Below are positions 1 to 10,338 of a DNA stretch of 64,000 nt, one piece after another. How positions within the stretch are numbered: position 1 is the stretch's first letter; each line of letters opens with the position of its first letter. The DNA is from Tribonema minus (lineage: Eukaryota > Sar > Xanthophyceae > Tribonematales > Tribonemataceae), in NCBI GenBank assembly GCA_017506865.1, contig JAFCMP010000518.1, positions 372,001 to 436,000 on the forward strand. The letters are read 5' to 3'. Position numbers and translations under genes: made by a program. The notes beneath the pieces are model-generated. The model made no database searches and was not told the origin of the DNA. It saw nothing but the letters and a program-made list of their open reading frames with translations.

Positions 1-330
1 ATTCACGAATGAATGCATGGTGAAGTGAGGTGACTAGACTAGCGCTGTCAATGACAGATGACGTCGCCAATGAGTGGTCGCGCGAAGAGGCAGCCAAGGT
101 GAATGAATTCACGAATGAATGCATGGTGAAGTGAGGTGACTAGACTAGCGCTGTCAATGACAGATGACGTCGCCAATGAGTGGTCGCGCGAAGAGGCAGC
201 CAAGGTGAGTGAATTCATGAATGAATTCACGATGAAGTGGAGTGACTAGACTAGTGTGTCAATTCTCAAATGGTGTGCCGCCAAAGAGTGGATGCGCAAA
301 GAGGCAGCCAACCTGAATGAACGCGTGAAT
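1..330 (+). repeat. Tandem 106-bp repeat carrying a mini-exon
   Basis: Two near-identical copies start at 1 and 107, and a third, more diverged copy lies at about 213-330. Each unit has an AG acceptor-like site (CAATGACAG), about 40 nt that can read DDVANEWSREEAAK, and then GTGAAT or GTGAGT as a donor. The third copy is decayed. The unit therefore looks like a short exon with both splice sites that was duplicated in tandem. It may belong to the unrecognised plus-strand gene that follows. The first copy may be cut by the window edge. Confidence 0.6.
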
Positions 331-769
331 GAATTCACAATTGAGTGAACGAAAATGCTGGTCACTTTTTGGAAATTGGGTAAATTGGATGCATTGCATG
401 GTGCTGCCCTGATTGGTGTTGACGGCCACGCCATGAAGTCAGGCACTGCGTCGTACGCGCACAAACTTGCACGCACGGGTATGACAACCTGAGCAGTAGA
501 CTTGCCCTTTTGCTGTTTTGCTACTGCGCCGATGCAACGGGCGCAAAGGCGCCAAGGCTGAGACGCAGACTTTGCATCTGTATCCGAAGGCATGATCGCG
601 CACACTTGGGGTTCATCAGGGTTTACCCGGGCTTAGGGTTGAGGTTAGGATGAGGGGTAGGCATGTTTGTGGTGGTGTTGACTCCTTGGACTCGTGTGGC
701 ATGCCCGGGAGTGAGTGAGTCTTGCGCTAACGACCTGTCTGGCGTTATCTTGTGTTTTTCTTGCTGCAG

Positions 770-805
770 CTCATTGGTTGGGTGCTTGCGCAGGGCTGGA
801 CAGAG
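770..805 (+). CDS. Possible 12-codon exon of unrecognised gene
   Basis: The interval is bounded by TTGCTGCAG and GTGAGAG, is 36 nt long with no phase change, and reads LIGWVLAQGWTE. It resembles the start of the exon at 1899 (APLLAWVLTPEGELDE), so it could be an upstream exon of the same gene or another diverged copy of that exon. No family was recognised. The support is only the two good splice signals and the phase. Confidence 0.3.
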
Positions 806-1339
806 GTGAGAGTTCTCAGCACCATTCGACTAGGAGCCCTGTATTTGGCGACAAAACACTTCCTTGGTCGCCAAGGATGCCTGCATACCTACTCTTGTTG
901 TTGACTTGTTGGTGTACAGCAGCTACTTCTTGCAGTTTCATGTTTATGAGTGTTGATATAGTATGCATAGATGTACATGCATCTTGCAGGTAGAAGTATA
1001 GAAAAATGTCGCACACCGGTACATTTGATAAGACACGTAACACGCTCTGTGCGCTGCACTCTGTGTCAGTGCGCACGTTGTTGCTGTCGATACCTATCAA
1101 GGACCGTGTTGCGTGCTGTTTTGCTTGGAGGCAACACGATTTGGCGATGAAATGACAAAACTGCTTCTCACTAGGGTCAGTATCAGGGTTAGGGTTAGCG
1201 TGCTAGCGCGCGATGAGATTGAGACGCAGCGTTTTACATGTTGTGTCTTACTTATTGCAACGAGCAACACAGCTATCTTTGCAGGACGGGGTTCAGTGTC
1301 TTACATGTTGTGCCTTACTGACGGCGACGCACGCATTGT

Positions 1340-1898
1340 AACTTTCTGTCCTGCAGGAGGCTGTGGCACCTTGCTGGCCTGTGTTTTGACCCCTGAGGGC
1401 AACCTTGATGAGAGCGTGCAACATGCTTTGATGACTCCAACTTGAACTTTTTAAAGAGGAGCAACCATAACTCTTGATGAATTGTAATGTTCTGTCCTGC
1501 AGGAGGCTGTGGCACCATTGCTGGCCTGAATTTTGACACCCGAAGGCGAGCTCGATAGCGAACTTGAAGTTTTCAAGTGAAGCATTCAACCAGAATTGAC
1601 TTGATGAATTGTAATTTTCTGTCTTGCAGGAGGCCGTGGCACCATTGCTGGCCTGGGTTCTGACCCCTGAGGGCGAGCTCGATGAGAGCGTGCTGCATTG
1701 CTGTGCTGACTCGAACATCAAGTTTCCAAGTGGAGCATCCAACCAGAACTGACATGATTTTTCTGAATCATCTGCCCTGCAGGAGGCTGTGGCACCATTG
1801 CTGGTCTGGATATTGACACCCGAAGGCGAGCTCGATAGCAAACTTGAAGTTTTCAAGTGGCATTCTGACTTGACGAGTTGTAATTTTCTGCCCTGCAG
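1340..1898 (+). repeat. Acceptor-side exon-edge array, four decayed copies
   Basis: Four copies of the acceptor and first part of the exon at 1899 precede it, with exon-like parts starting near 1357, 1502, 1630 and 1784. All begin CTGCAG or TTGCAG followed by GAGGCTGTGGCACC or a close variant. Longer and shorter versions alternate, and each is followed by intron-like DNA with the word AACTTGAAGTTTTCAAG or a relative. Several copies contain in-frame stops. They look like tandem duplications spanning the intron-exon border, with only the last copy joined to a full exon. Confidence 0.8.
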
Positions 1899-4259
1899 GA
1901 GGCTGTGGCACCATTGCTGGCATGGGTTCTGACCCCTGAAGGCGAGCTCGATGAGAGCGTGCTACACGCTGTGATGACTGCACTACCATGGATGCAACCC
2001 AGCGTGAATGAAACGATGGCGTGGGCGGTTGACGAGACCCTCAAGGCAGACGACTATAAGGTGGATTCGTAACTGTTGATGTTTGAAATTGCCAACTATA
2101 AATATTGGTTTTTAAGGTGCAGAACAGTACATACGATCAATCAAAGACCCTCAAGGCAGATGACTACAAGGTTAACCATGAAGACTCGTGGCCAATGACT
2201 GCAGCAGCGGCGACCACGGTTATTGGTGGAAGGCACTTGCGGCTAATTATCCCTTGTCACCTAAGTAGAGCTCTACGATCTTTTGATTCTTTTTTCATAA
2301 AGAACTGTTGTTGTTTGAAATCATGACGTTTTGATGCAGACGACTATAAGGTGGATTCGTAACTGTTGATGTTTGAAATTGCCAACTATAAATATTGGTG
2401 TTTAAGGTGCAGAACAGTACATACGATCAATCAAAGACCCTCAAGGCTGATGATTACAAGGTGTACCATGAACACTCGTGGCCAATGACTGCAGCAGCGG
2501 CGACCACGGTTATTGGTGGAAGGCACTTGCGGCTAATTATCCCTTGTCACCTAAGTAGAGCTCTACGATCTTTTGATTCTTTTTTCATGAAGAATTGTTG
2601 TTGTTTGAAATCGTGAAGTTTTGATGCTTAAAAAGCACAACAGCACAGCCCTCAAGGCAGACGACTACAAGGTGAATCGTAAACTATTGATGTTTGAAAT
2701 CGTAAACTATTGAGGTTTGGAGTGCAGAACAGCACAGACAATAGATCAAGGACCCTCAGGACAGGTGACTGCAAGGTGAACCGTAAAGAATTGGTGTTCT
2801 TTGAAAGCGCAGAACAGCATGATAGATCAATGACCCTCTAGGCAGACGATTACAAGGTGAAGGGTAAACGATTGTCGTTTGAAGCGCAGAACAGCACAAA
2901 TGACCAATAAAGACCCTCAAGGCAGATTACGCCAAGGTGAGCCGTTTATGGGTTGTTTGAAGCGCTGAAAGGCACAGATGATCAATACTTTGTACAGTGC
3001 TGTACAGTAGGGGTCGTCACTCAAGGCCGGCGACTATCAGATACTTGAGATTTTCAACACGCTGGTGTACTGGGGTGTACTGCGATGATGCATTTGTGTA
3101 CCGCTCGTGTTGACAACACCACTGCCTCTGATGCTTATGCGCCTGCGCGTTGTGCGCCGCTGCAGGAGTATGCCAAGGGCATAATTGTGGAGATGCTCAA
3201 GTCACAGGGTGCGCAGGCCGCAGCCAACGCTCAGGCTGAGGCGCATCTGCAGCGTGCCAAGGTATGTATGTATGCATGCTTGAAAACAGGATGAAGCGAG
3301 ATGCCAGCTTGATGGTCATGTGTGCGCTCAGTTGTTGCCCTAACCCTAACCCTAACCCTAATGGTAGAATTAACCCCTACAGTAGCAGTGATAATGCCCG
3401 GGCTGAGGCTTACCAGGATGCCCATGCGTGCTTGCGGTTTTTTGTCTTAGTCATTATATATCACCATTACAGCGCTACAGCAAGCAGATTGAAGTTACAT
3501 GTTGCCAGAACACCACAAGAGGAAACCACAAGCATGCGGTGCTTAGCCCCAAATGTAGCTCTAAGCGTACTGCCAAAGGTGAATGCAACTGTAACAGTGA
3601 GGATTGCCCAGCCGTAGCTCCCTGTCACTCTAGACGAGACAGTATTCTGTTCTACTTGTTCATCACGATTCCATCAAGCACGTACATTCCATGGTGCTCG
3701 ATAGTTTGCTGCTATGTGCGTTCAACTTTGTATGAGCGCTGATGGCAGCAGTTTAAAATACTCTAAACTTGCCTCCACTTTGTCCTACTCACCATACTTT
3801 GCGATGTACTCCAAAGGCTCAATTTTGTAGGAGTGGTCAACTCAAGTGCTCATCAAACTTCAAGTTTACCTCATCTCGATTTTATCGGCAGATCTGTTGT
3901 CAGATTTGCTGTTGCTGCGCCCCCCCCCCCCCCCCCCTCTGATCGCTCCTAAACTCCTCTCGCCATATCTGCAGGCACGTTCCTCTAAGGACAGCATCAC
4001 CATATTGGCTGGCACAAAAGACAGCGATCACCCAGCACTTGACGATTTCGCGTCGCGCGTACGCGACAAGGGCGAAGAGGCACTGGCAGACTTGAAGTTA
4101 GACACGACAGATAGCGAAGAAGATCAAGTTGGTGACGACAGTGACATTGGCGCGAGCTTCAACAAAGACGCAAACGTGCACAAAGGCAGGCCGCAAGGAG
4201 GTGGTGCTGCCAGAGATGATGGCGAGTCTGCAGATGGTGCAGATGGTCAGGTGTCATGA
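1899..4259 (+). CDS. Unrecognised multi-exon gene, 3' part
   Basis: Three exons join in phase 0. Exon 1899-2060 (54 codons) begins EAVAPLLAWVLTPEGELDES and ends ADDYK before GTGGAT. Exon 3166-3261 (32 codons) begins EYAKGIIVEMLKSQG, is rich in Ala, Gln and Glu, and ends before GTATGT. Exon 3975-4259 follows ATCTGCAG, begins ARSSKDSITILAG, becomes acidic and Gly-rich, and ends at TGA. A short in-phase piece at about 3030-3060 (GDYQILEIFNTL) may be an extra exon between the first two. The C-terminus looks disordered. I recognise no domain, and the 5' end of the gene is not defined. The introns hold the tandem arrays described separately. Each exon is moderately supported; the assignment to one gene is inferred from phase and spacing. 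Confidence 0.5.
2185..2292 (+). repeat. Interspersed repeat family, copy 1
   Basis: A block of about 110 bp has the core GCAGCGGCGACCACGGTT, followed by a TGGTGGAAGGCACTTGCGGCTAA-like stretch and ending in a CTCTACGATCTTTTGATTC-like end. It recurs at 2475-2585 (through the 290-bp duplication), at 25020-25145 in reverse orientation, and in more diverged form at 32505-32612. No coding potential or clear terminal repeats were seen. It could be a short non-autonomous transposon or SINE-like element. Confidence 0.6.
2475..2585 (+). repeat. Interspersed repeat family, copy 2
   Basis: This copy is nearly identical to the one at 2185 because it was carried along by the 290-bp tandem duplication, so it does not count as an independent insertion. 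Confidence 0.6.
2640..3060 (+). repeat. Donor-side exon-edge array, decayed copies
   Basis: At least five further copies of the motif CCCTCAAGGCAGACGACTACAAG-GTGAA (with changes) occur near 2650, 2755, 2835, 2918 and 3020, at intervals of about 80-100 bp. Each is preceded by CAGAACAGCAC-like DNA and followed by GT. Together with the 290-bp duplication they form a ladder of about eight donor-like sites derived from one exon end. Confidence 0.75.
3338..3361 (+). repeat. Interstitial telomere-type repeat (CCCTAA)n
   Basis: Four tandem CCCTAA units lie in an intron of the first gene. The same word occurs at 18342-18380 and 57655-57684 and singly at many other places in the window, often as AGGGTTAGGGTT. 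Confidence 0.8.
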
Positions 4260-5415
4260 TAGGCGCCATCAATACTACTTTCAATTATAACAAGGGGGTC
4301 ATTGACATGGTTGTTGTTTGCCACCCAAGGTACTGTAGCAGCATTCCTGCTTGCTTGCCACTGCCGTGGTGTCCTATTAAGTGTTTTGTGAAAGTCAACA
4401 GCTGTCGCAGGCTCGTCGTGTCGCTATGTGCAGGTTGATGTTGAGACAACATGTGCAATATATCAGTAGTCGGTACTATCACGCAAGCTGGAGCAATCGC
4501 CAATGGTTGAAAACCTGGCACAGCTTTCATCACACTTGCAAGTTTACGCGGAATGAGTTCCCCCATGCATGCCACCTTCGATTCGCGGGTTGTGAAGTCC
4601 TTTGACATCCTTGTTGTCGTGACGGGCAAAATAAAACAGCATTCGCTGATGGGAGCAGGCAGGCAGTGGCAGTAGATCCGCCACAGAGCAATTCTGGGAA
4701 ATATGTAATTGCGTTCTCCCCAGGGTATATGATCATAGCATAATTTTACTATTGCAGGCATTGCAGGAGTGAGTGCTGGCACACCACGCACGTTGGAAAT
4801 TCAACTTCGAATCTGCCGTACATGGCGCGCAGGCTCAATCGAATAAGTCTGCAGCTGTTTTTTTTTCACAGGGGGGCAGATTGGAGTGCATAATGCTCTG
4901 CGCACAGGGCAAGGGCAATGAAACTTTGTTGCATGACTTGCAACAAGCGCAGCAGCAGGTGTGAGCCCAACACACGGTGAAGGTGCTTCAAGGTGCCTGT
5001 GCAACTATGCATGCCATGTGTGTGATTGGTAGCACTTCGCTGGTGGTGAGCTCTGCACCGCACGCAACATTGTGATGGTGTGTGCACAAAAACAGGTGCA
5101 TTCAGACCACATGGACTCGACTAGACTCAAGCTGAATGCAGCCATGCTCAGTACGCATCTTCACCAAGGTGGGTCAGTTGGGGGGCTGCACAGCAGATGG
5201 GCATAAAATGGGGGGGGGGGTAAGCGGGGCAGGCGAGATGTCTGGAGCAACCAAAGGCGATGGCGGCATACTGACAAGAAGCGAAAGCAACACGGCGGCA
5301 GATTTCCTATATGACATATGTACATTGTCATTTTTATCACAGAGCACGACATCAATGCGGCACAGTGAAAAAAAAAGACCACCATCACAGCATGAAATCG
5401 ACATGCCTTCATGCA
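4260..5415. other. Region without a firm gene
   Basis: One exon-like segment lies at 4872-4958 (+). It follows TTTTTTTTCACAG, stays open as GGRLECIMLCAQ...LLHDLQQAQQQ and ends before GTGTGA. A second short one near 5110-5166 reads LNAAMLSTHLHQ before GTGGGT. Neither was recognised or linked to a gene. A G homopolymer lies at 5209-5220. Otherwise I see nothing. Confidence 0.3.
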
Positions 5416-6841
5416 TCACGGCGCCCGCTTGCAGTCCTTGCAGGCAGCACGCCGCCTACCGTGCTCACAGATGCCAGCACCGCCGCACACGTTGCAATAG
5501 TATCGCCGCCTCCCGTGCGCGCATATTCCCGCCGCACTCCGTGCACTCGGAATGCTTCCTGCTGTGCTCACACAGCCTCTCGCCGCCGCAATCCTTGCAG
5601 TAGCGACGCATCTGCCGTGTGCGCACAGTCCTACGCTGCCGCAGGCCTGACCACACACACTATTCACACAGTCATTCACAGATTCATTCACAAATTCATT
5701 CACACACATTCTTGCAGTAGCGGCGCTCCCTGCCGTGCACGCAGATCCCTGCGCCGCCGCAGTCCTTGCAGGCACAACTCTGCTTGCCGCGCTGGCATAT
5801 GTCCCTGCCGCCGCACTGCGTGCACCTGCTGCGCCGTGTGCCGTGCGCGCACATCCCTCCACCGCCGCAGTCTTTGCAGTAGTAGCGCCGCCTGTCGTGA
5901 TGGCAGTTGCGCCCCCGCTTCGCTTGCGCGGGCCTGGCTTCCCCTGTGCCGTTCGCCTCCCCTGTCCCAGCTGCACCGCCAGTGCTCGCAGGCCGCAATC
6001 GCGATGCACAGGATGCAGTTGAAGTTGCTGCATGTCGGCAAGAGATGGCGTTGGCAGGACCGGCGATGCGTGCGCATTTCCTCACCGGTTTGAAATTGTC
6101 ACTGCTAGTGGTGCGGGAGTCCCAGGCGTCGCTGCTGCGCCGCTGCCTGCGCCGCTGCCACCGTCGCCCGCCGAACTCTCATCGCACGTGCTTCCAGCCT
6201 GAGCACGCTCTCCGGAGTCGCTGTCGATGTAGGTGCTGTCGCAGGCGTCCGAGCCGCCGCTGTTGCCGCCACCAGCGTCGGTGCCCTCCTCTCTTTCTTG
6301 ACAGCTGTTCTCAGCGACCTCTAGGCTGACGCTGCCAACTTCAAGTTTGGTGTCGTTGTCCAGCGAGGGATGCTGTAGTCGTCGCCGCTGCGGTCACCGT
6401 CGCGGCCAGCGTGACGCGCAGTCACCGCGCCCCCCTCACCGGTCTTGTCACAGCTCCTGTATGGGCGTTGCCGCCACCACAGTGACTGCTGCTGGTACTT
6501 GCTGTTGTCGGCGATTTGGTCTGCATTTCCGCGTGGAGCGTCGAGAGCTGATGGTTGTCCCCTCCGAGCATGCCCGCACCCTGCTGCAACTTGGTTTCCA
6601 CCCCATATGCCGTCCGCATCCCATCTGTTAGCTGCCATTGCTGCAGTTGCTCACTGCCAGCCCCCATCGCACGCTGCTGATTTTCGATTGTGATCCTCAG
6701 CTGTTCCTCCAACTCACGCAGCCTGCCCTGTCGCTGCTCGCTCGCGGCTCGCTGCCGCTTGTTCACCTCCTCCAGCTTCTGCAGCCAGTCGTGCTGCCGC
6801 CTGTTTTGCTGTTGCAGCTGAACGGTGACTATCGTGCTCAT
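5416..6841 (-). CDS. Coiled-coil protein with CGG-type zinc-finger repeats
   Basis: Reading from the right, exon 6841-6440 starts MSTIVTVQLQQQNRRQHDW and is a Gln/Glu/Arg-rich coiled coil. It ends at CCG before GTGAGG. Exon 6372-6086 joins in phase 0 after GACTACAG, begins HPSLDNDTKLEVG and is acidic and Gly/Ser-rich, ending before GTGAGG. The C-terminal part from about 5960 to 5416 encodes tandem repeats of the form C-K-D-C-G-G-x-G-I-C-x-H-G-R, a zinc-binding repeat seen in many algal and protist proteins. Three repeats are in one frame at about 5735-5895. The later repeats (to 5416) lie in other frames and are split by a 60-bp GAATGAATTTGT-like segment, so introns or indels occur there. An alternative upstream start at 7104 would add a poly-Gln stretch but is in another frame. 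Role unknown; a nucleic-acid- or protein-binding scaffold would fit. Confidence 0.6.
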
Positions 6842-7091
6842 CCTTCAGATTCTGAATCTTTACACGCTGCTGTCGGTTCTCTTGTAATATTAGACCCATG
6901 GAGTGCTCATGCTGTTGGTCGTGCTGCTGGTATTGCTGCTGCTGACGCTGTTGCTCCTGCTGCTGTTGCGCTTGCTGCTGCCTCATGCTTCTGGAAGAGC
7001 TCCGCCAACTGCATAATGATCGCCCTATCTGATGCACGAGCGATTGGCCTTGAGTCCTGTCACGCGCTGACATGAGGGCACCGTCACCCAT

Positions 7092-7193
7092 CGCCGGCAT
7101 CATCTGCGCTTCATGATCACGGGGCAAAACCAAGACTTCAAGTTGAAGTGCATGAAAAAAAATCATTCCGAACTTAAAGGTGTGTGTGTTTGA
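7092..7193. promoter_or_regulatory. Putative bidirectional promoter with ACTTCAAGTTGAAGT word
   Basis: This short interval separates two divergent genes, the zinc-finger gene (-) and the PPR gene (+). It contains GACTTCAAGTTGAAGTGC at 7136-7153, a palindromic word that recurs upstream of several other genes here. The promoter role is inferred from position alone. Confidence 0.4.
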
Positions 7194-8930
7194 ATGGCGT
7201 GGTGCACGGGGCGACTGGGCTGGCGTGGACTTAATAGTCTTCGGCTAGCCACAGGAGGGGGCGCTGCACAGCTGCATATTGCACGACGACTTCTGCAGCG
7301 CACATCCATATCCACTTCCCTTACCAAGAAGGCTGTGTTTGCTGTCGGTGGCACGCATGTTGGCTGCGTGCGGCACTGCTCTGTTCCACCAACTTCCAGT
7401 CCCAGCGGTGACGCGACCAGTATATACAGCAGCAGCCGCAACAGCAGCCGTACGCTGGAGCAACTCGTCAGCGACAAGTGCTGGACTGGTGTCTCCCAAG
7501 TGCTTTGGGGCAATCACAAGCGGCAGAGTCTCACAAATGACCAGCTGCGACTCGCGCTCGCCTCCGCCGCTGAGCCTGGCGAAACCAATGTGGCATACCT
7601 CGCTTGGCGCCAACTTCGGGCGGCCGAGGCTGCCACCACAGAAGACTGGCGGTATCTAGTGCAAGCGCAGATTGCGGCGCGCACGGTGTCCGCTGCTTTC
7701 ATGACGCTAGGCAATATGGCGAATGAGGGGCACGCGATCGATGTACCGACCTGCCACAGCGTGCTCGCTGCCGCTTCCGACACGAGAACCGCGCAGGAGC
7801 TGCTGAAGCGCATGAAGCTGTGGAGCCTCACGCCGGATATGACCACATACACCCTGGCCGTGCGCGCGTGCAGAGGCCCGCACGCCCTGTCGACGGCCGA
7901 CGGCCTGCTACAGGAGGCGAAGGCGGCGGGCCTAGAGCCCGACGCCGTCATGTTCAGCGCCATGCTCAGGGCGTGCAAGCTCTCGCGCGACGCAGACCGC
8001 GCGCTGGCGCTCTTCCGCGACATGGAGGCCGCGCCGCGCTGCGCGGAGGCGGCGGCCGACGTGCGCTCGTGGAACCGCCTGCTTGCGGCCCTCACCGCGG
8101 CGCTGCGCCCCGACGCTGTGCTCGAAACATGGGGCGAGATGGCGCAGCGCGGCGTCGCGCCCGACGAGATCTCGTACGCGTACGCGCTGGCCGCGCGCGC
8201 GGCGCGCGGCGAGCGCGACGAGCTCGATGCCCTGCTCGCGCGCATGCGCACAGCCGGCGTCGACGTCACCGGCAAGTGCCACGTTCAGATCGTGTCGGCG
8301 TACGCCGCGACGGGGCAGCTGGATGCTGCGGAGGAAGCGCTCGAGGCAGCGCTCGGCAGCGGGGATGCCGTGCCCGCCACCGCGTACACGGCCGTGATGA
8401 GCGCCTATGCGCACGCGCGGAGCCTGCCGCGCGTGCTCCACTGGCTGCGGCGCCTGCAGTCCTCGCGCGGGAAGCTCGGCTTCGGCGTCTGGGCGTGCGC
8501 GATAGAGGCGGCGCACGCGGCGGGCGACGCGGAGGCTGCGGACGCGCTCTTCGCGGAGGCCGACGCGGCGGGCGCGATGGCCGTCCTGTACCGGCGCATG
8601 CGGTGGTACAAGTCCAGGGAGGGGGGCCGCATCATGCGCGACGTGGCCTCGGTCTCGCGGAGGGCGCAGAACACGGCGCTGGACGTCTGCGCATGCGGCA
8701 GCGGCGTGGCGCGCGCGGCGGTGTGCGCGGAGGCGGCCATGCTCAGCGCCGGGACTGCACGCGCGAGGTACAGGTACAGGTACGTGTACGTGAGCGGGCG
8801 CACGCCTCACCAGCAGGCGCTCGCTGCGATGGTCGCCGAATGCGCCGAGAGCGCCGGTCTGCAGGCCGTCGCCGTTACGCATGTCCCTGGTCTGCTGGTG
8901 TTGAAAAGGCCCAGCCCGCCCGCAGAGTGA
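7194..8930 (+). CDS. Pentatricopeptide repeat (PPR) protein, organelle-targeted
   Basis: A single uninterrupted reading frame of 578 codons. The first 60 residues are rich in Arg, Ser, Thr and Leu with few acids (MAWCTGRLGWRGLNSLRLAT...), as in a mitochondrial or plastid targeting peptide. From about residue 170 to 480 there are some eight degenerate 35-residue helical repeats, the clearest being TPDMTTYTLAVRACRG, EPDAVMFSAMLRACKLSRDA and APDEISYAYALAARAA. PPR proteins bind organelle RNA and act in its processing, stability or translation. The C-terminus (VYVSGRTPHQQALAAMVAEC) is reminiscent of an SMR-like tail but I would not assert it. GC content rises sharply after about 7850, to well over 70% in the repeat region. 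Long overlapping frames on both strands at 7820-9059 are side effects of that composition. The starting ATG is the first in frame and sits just after the shared upstream region. Confidence 0.85.
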   Translation: MAWCTGRLGWRGLNSLRLATGGGAAQLHIARRLLQRTSISTSLTKKAVFAVGGTHVGCVRHCSVPPTSSPSGDATSIYSSSRNSSRTLEQLVSDKCWTGVSQVLWGNHKRQSLTNDQLRLALASAAEPGETNVAYLAWRQLRAAEAATTEDWRYLVQAQIAARTVSAAFMTLGNMANEGHAIDVPTCHSVLAAASDTRTAQELLKRMKLWSLTPDMTTYTLAVRACRGPHALSTADGLLQEAKAAGLEPDAVMFSAMLRACKLSRDADRALALFRDMEAAPRCAEAAADVRSWNRLLAALTAALRPDAVLETWGEMAQRGVAPDEISYAYALAARAARGERDELDALLARMRTAGVDVTGKCHVQIVSAYAATGQLDAAEEALEAALGSGDAVPATAYTAVMSAYAHARSLPRVLHWLRRLQSSRGKLGFGVWACAIEAAHAAGDAEAADALFAEADAAGAMAVLYRRMRWYKSREGGRIMRDVASVSRRAQNTALDVCACGSGVARAAVCAEAAMLSAGTARARYRYRYVYVSGRTPHQQALAAMVAECAESAGLQAVAVTHVPGLLVLKRPSPPAE

Positions 8931-10338
8931 GACGGTGGTTGTAGACTGCCTGGAAGCAGTGCGTTGCACATTGCTGTGAGTGTTGCTCGTGCCCTGGGCA
9001 TCACAGAGGCATCGCGCCCGCTGGCGTGGTTTCAATACTCCCATGGACATTAGCTGCATGCATCGTCATCAGGTCTTGAAGCGGCAGCAGCGTGCATCGG
9101 TTACGTTTAGGCAGCGGTGCACAGTGCGGCACGAGGCACGATGTCAATGGCACTTCTTGTTGGCATTCACGCTGCAGTTGCAGTTGCTGTGGAGGACCCG
9201 CCCCTTGACTTTAAGTTCTTGCTGGTGGTTGTTGGAAGCATGCATTGCTAGCTGTTTGGTGTTGTAAATGTCCATGTCAATTTCTTGCCGTGCGGCAAGC
9301 TGCTTCAAGGGGGATATGCATACTTGCAAGCACCGGTCCCACATGCATATATACACCCATGTCATTCCATGCCCTATCATAACAGCATTACATGCATGTA
9401 AGAACGACCCGCACAGCAGCGTGGTGTGCAACTGCATTGCAGCAAAGAAGAGTGTACTCTCGGCCGGCGTTGTGTACTATGTTGTGCTGGCATGCGTATC
9501 CTATGCGGCGATCAAGTCTGCAAGCCTCGAAGCTTTTTGATTCATTGTGCACTTCGGATTTGTCACAAAGGGTGTGCTCTGGTTGGATATTTGATCGCAT
9601 CTGCATGGCGGCAGGTTGCAGTGGACGTAATGCTGAGATGTTCAAACAGACCATACAAGTGCCTGCAGGCCTACCTTGTAAGCGCTACTTGTTTTTTTTC
9701 TGATTCCTCATGCAAGGCGTCCTATCATGTGAGGATGGTCAGGGCTTCAGCGACAGAAGCTGAGAGCAAAAGCGGTACCATGTTGTCTGAATCATGTTTA
9801 TCATGATTCATCAATGATCTATCACACACACAAGAGCTGTGCATTGCCAAATGACAGCCTCTAGCATGACTAAACTTGTTTTTTTGCGCATGCATGCATG
9901 GTTTTAAGGGGGTGGCATGTGGCATGCTGAGTGATGTTGATTTTGATCACAAGTATGCATGAAGCCTTGCTCAGAGATAACCGTGGCAGAATTGACAGAC
10001 GAACTTTCCACGTGAACTCTTTGTTGAAATTTGATGTTTTTGGCCGCGTTCGGTAGGGATTAGCGCAGATTTGAGCACTGATGCGCCATCCGCGGTCGCG
10101 GGACTGAGGAACTTTCCTAAGTCAGAACTTTCTGTAACGGGATTTGCGTGAAAGCTCCTCGTCGTTACGAGGCTCTATCGCTGCCCAATTGGCCTCTCGT
10201 AGCGGCCTACAGGCAAGGCAGTAAGGGCGAGGAAAGGCTGCACAGGCTAAGCACCAGAAGGGGAGATCGCAGCAGTGACAGCGGCAAGCGGCGACAGTAA
10301 CACCAAGCAGCGCGCGGCAGCGGCAGCCAGGGACAACG
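8931..10338. other. Intergenic and 5' UTR region upstream of EFHD-like gene
   Basis: Short hydrophobic frames occur at 9139-9249 (MSMALLVGIHAAVAVAVEDP) and 9436-9540 (AAKKSVLSAGVVYYVVLACV), the latter closing with TGA. They could be exons of a small membrane protein but splice sites are not convincing. From about 10040 to 10338 the DNA becomes GC- and CAG/AGC-rich and leads into the ATG at 10339, which suits a promoter and 5' UTR. Confidence 0.3.

Larger units (their letters stand above)
2046..2625 (+). repeat. 290-bp tandem duplication of exon end and donor
   Basis: Units 2046-2335 and 2336-2625 are about 97% identical by eye. Each starts with the end of the exon at 1899-2060 (GCAGACGACTATAAG then GTGGAT), runs through intron DNA, includes a second diverged copy of the same exon end (ACCCTCAAGGC...GATGA.TACAAG before GT), and then a copy of the interspersed repeat listed at 2185. 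The high identity implies a recent event, later than the decayed copies that follow. Confidence 0.85.

Noticed and set aside
1-330. CRISPR-like regular repeats (also 22455-22677)
   Set aside because: Units are tandem without unique spacers, contain splice sites or stop-codon sequence, and the genome is eukaryotic.
5311-6093. 260-codon plus-strand frame rich in Cys and Arg
   Set aside because: It is the complement of the CGG zinc-finger repeats on the minus strand.
7820-9059. Two frames of about 375 codons, plus strand 7820-8944 and minus strand 7932-9059
   Set aside because: Both are Arg/Ala-rich shadows of the GC-rich PPR gene.
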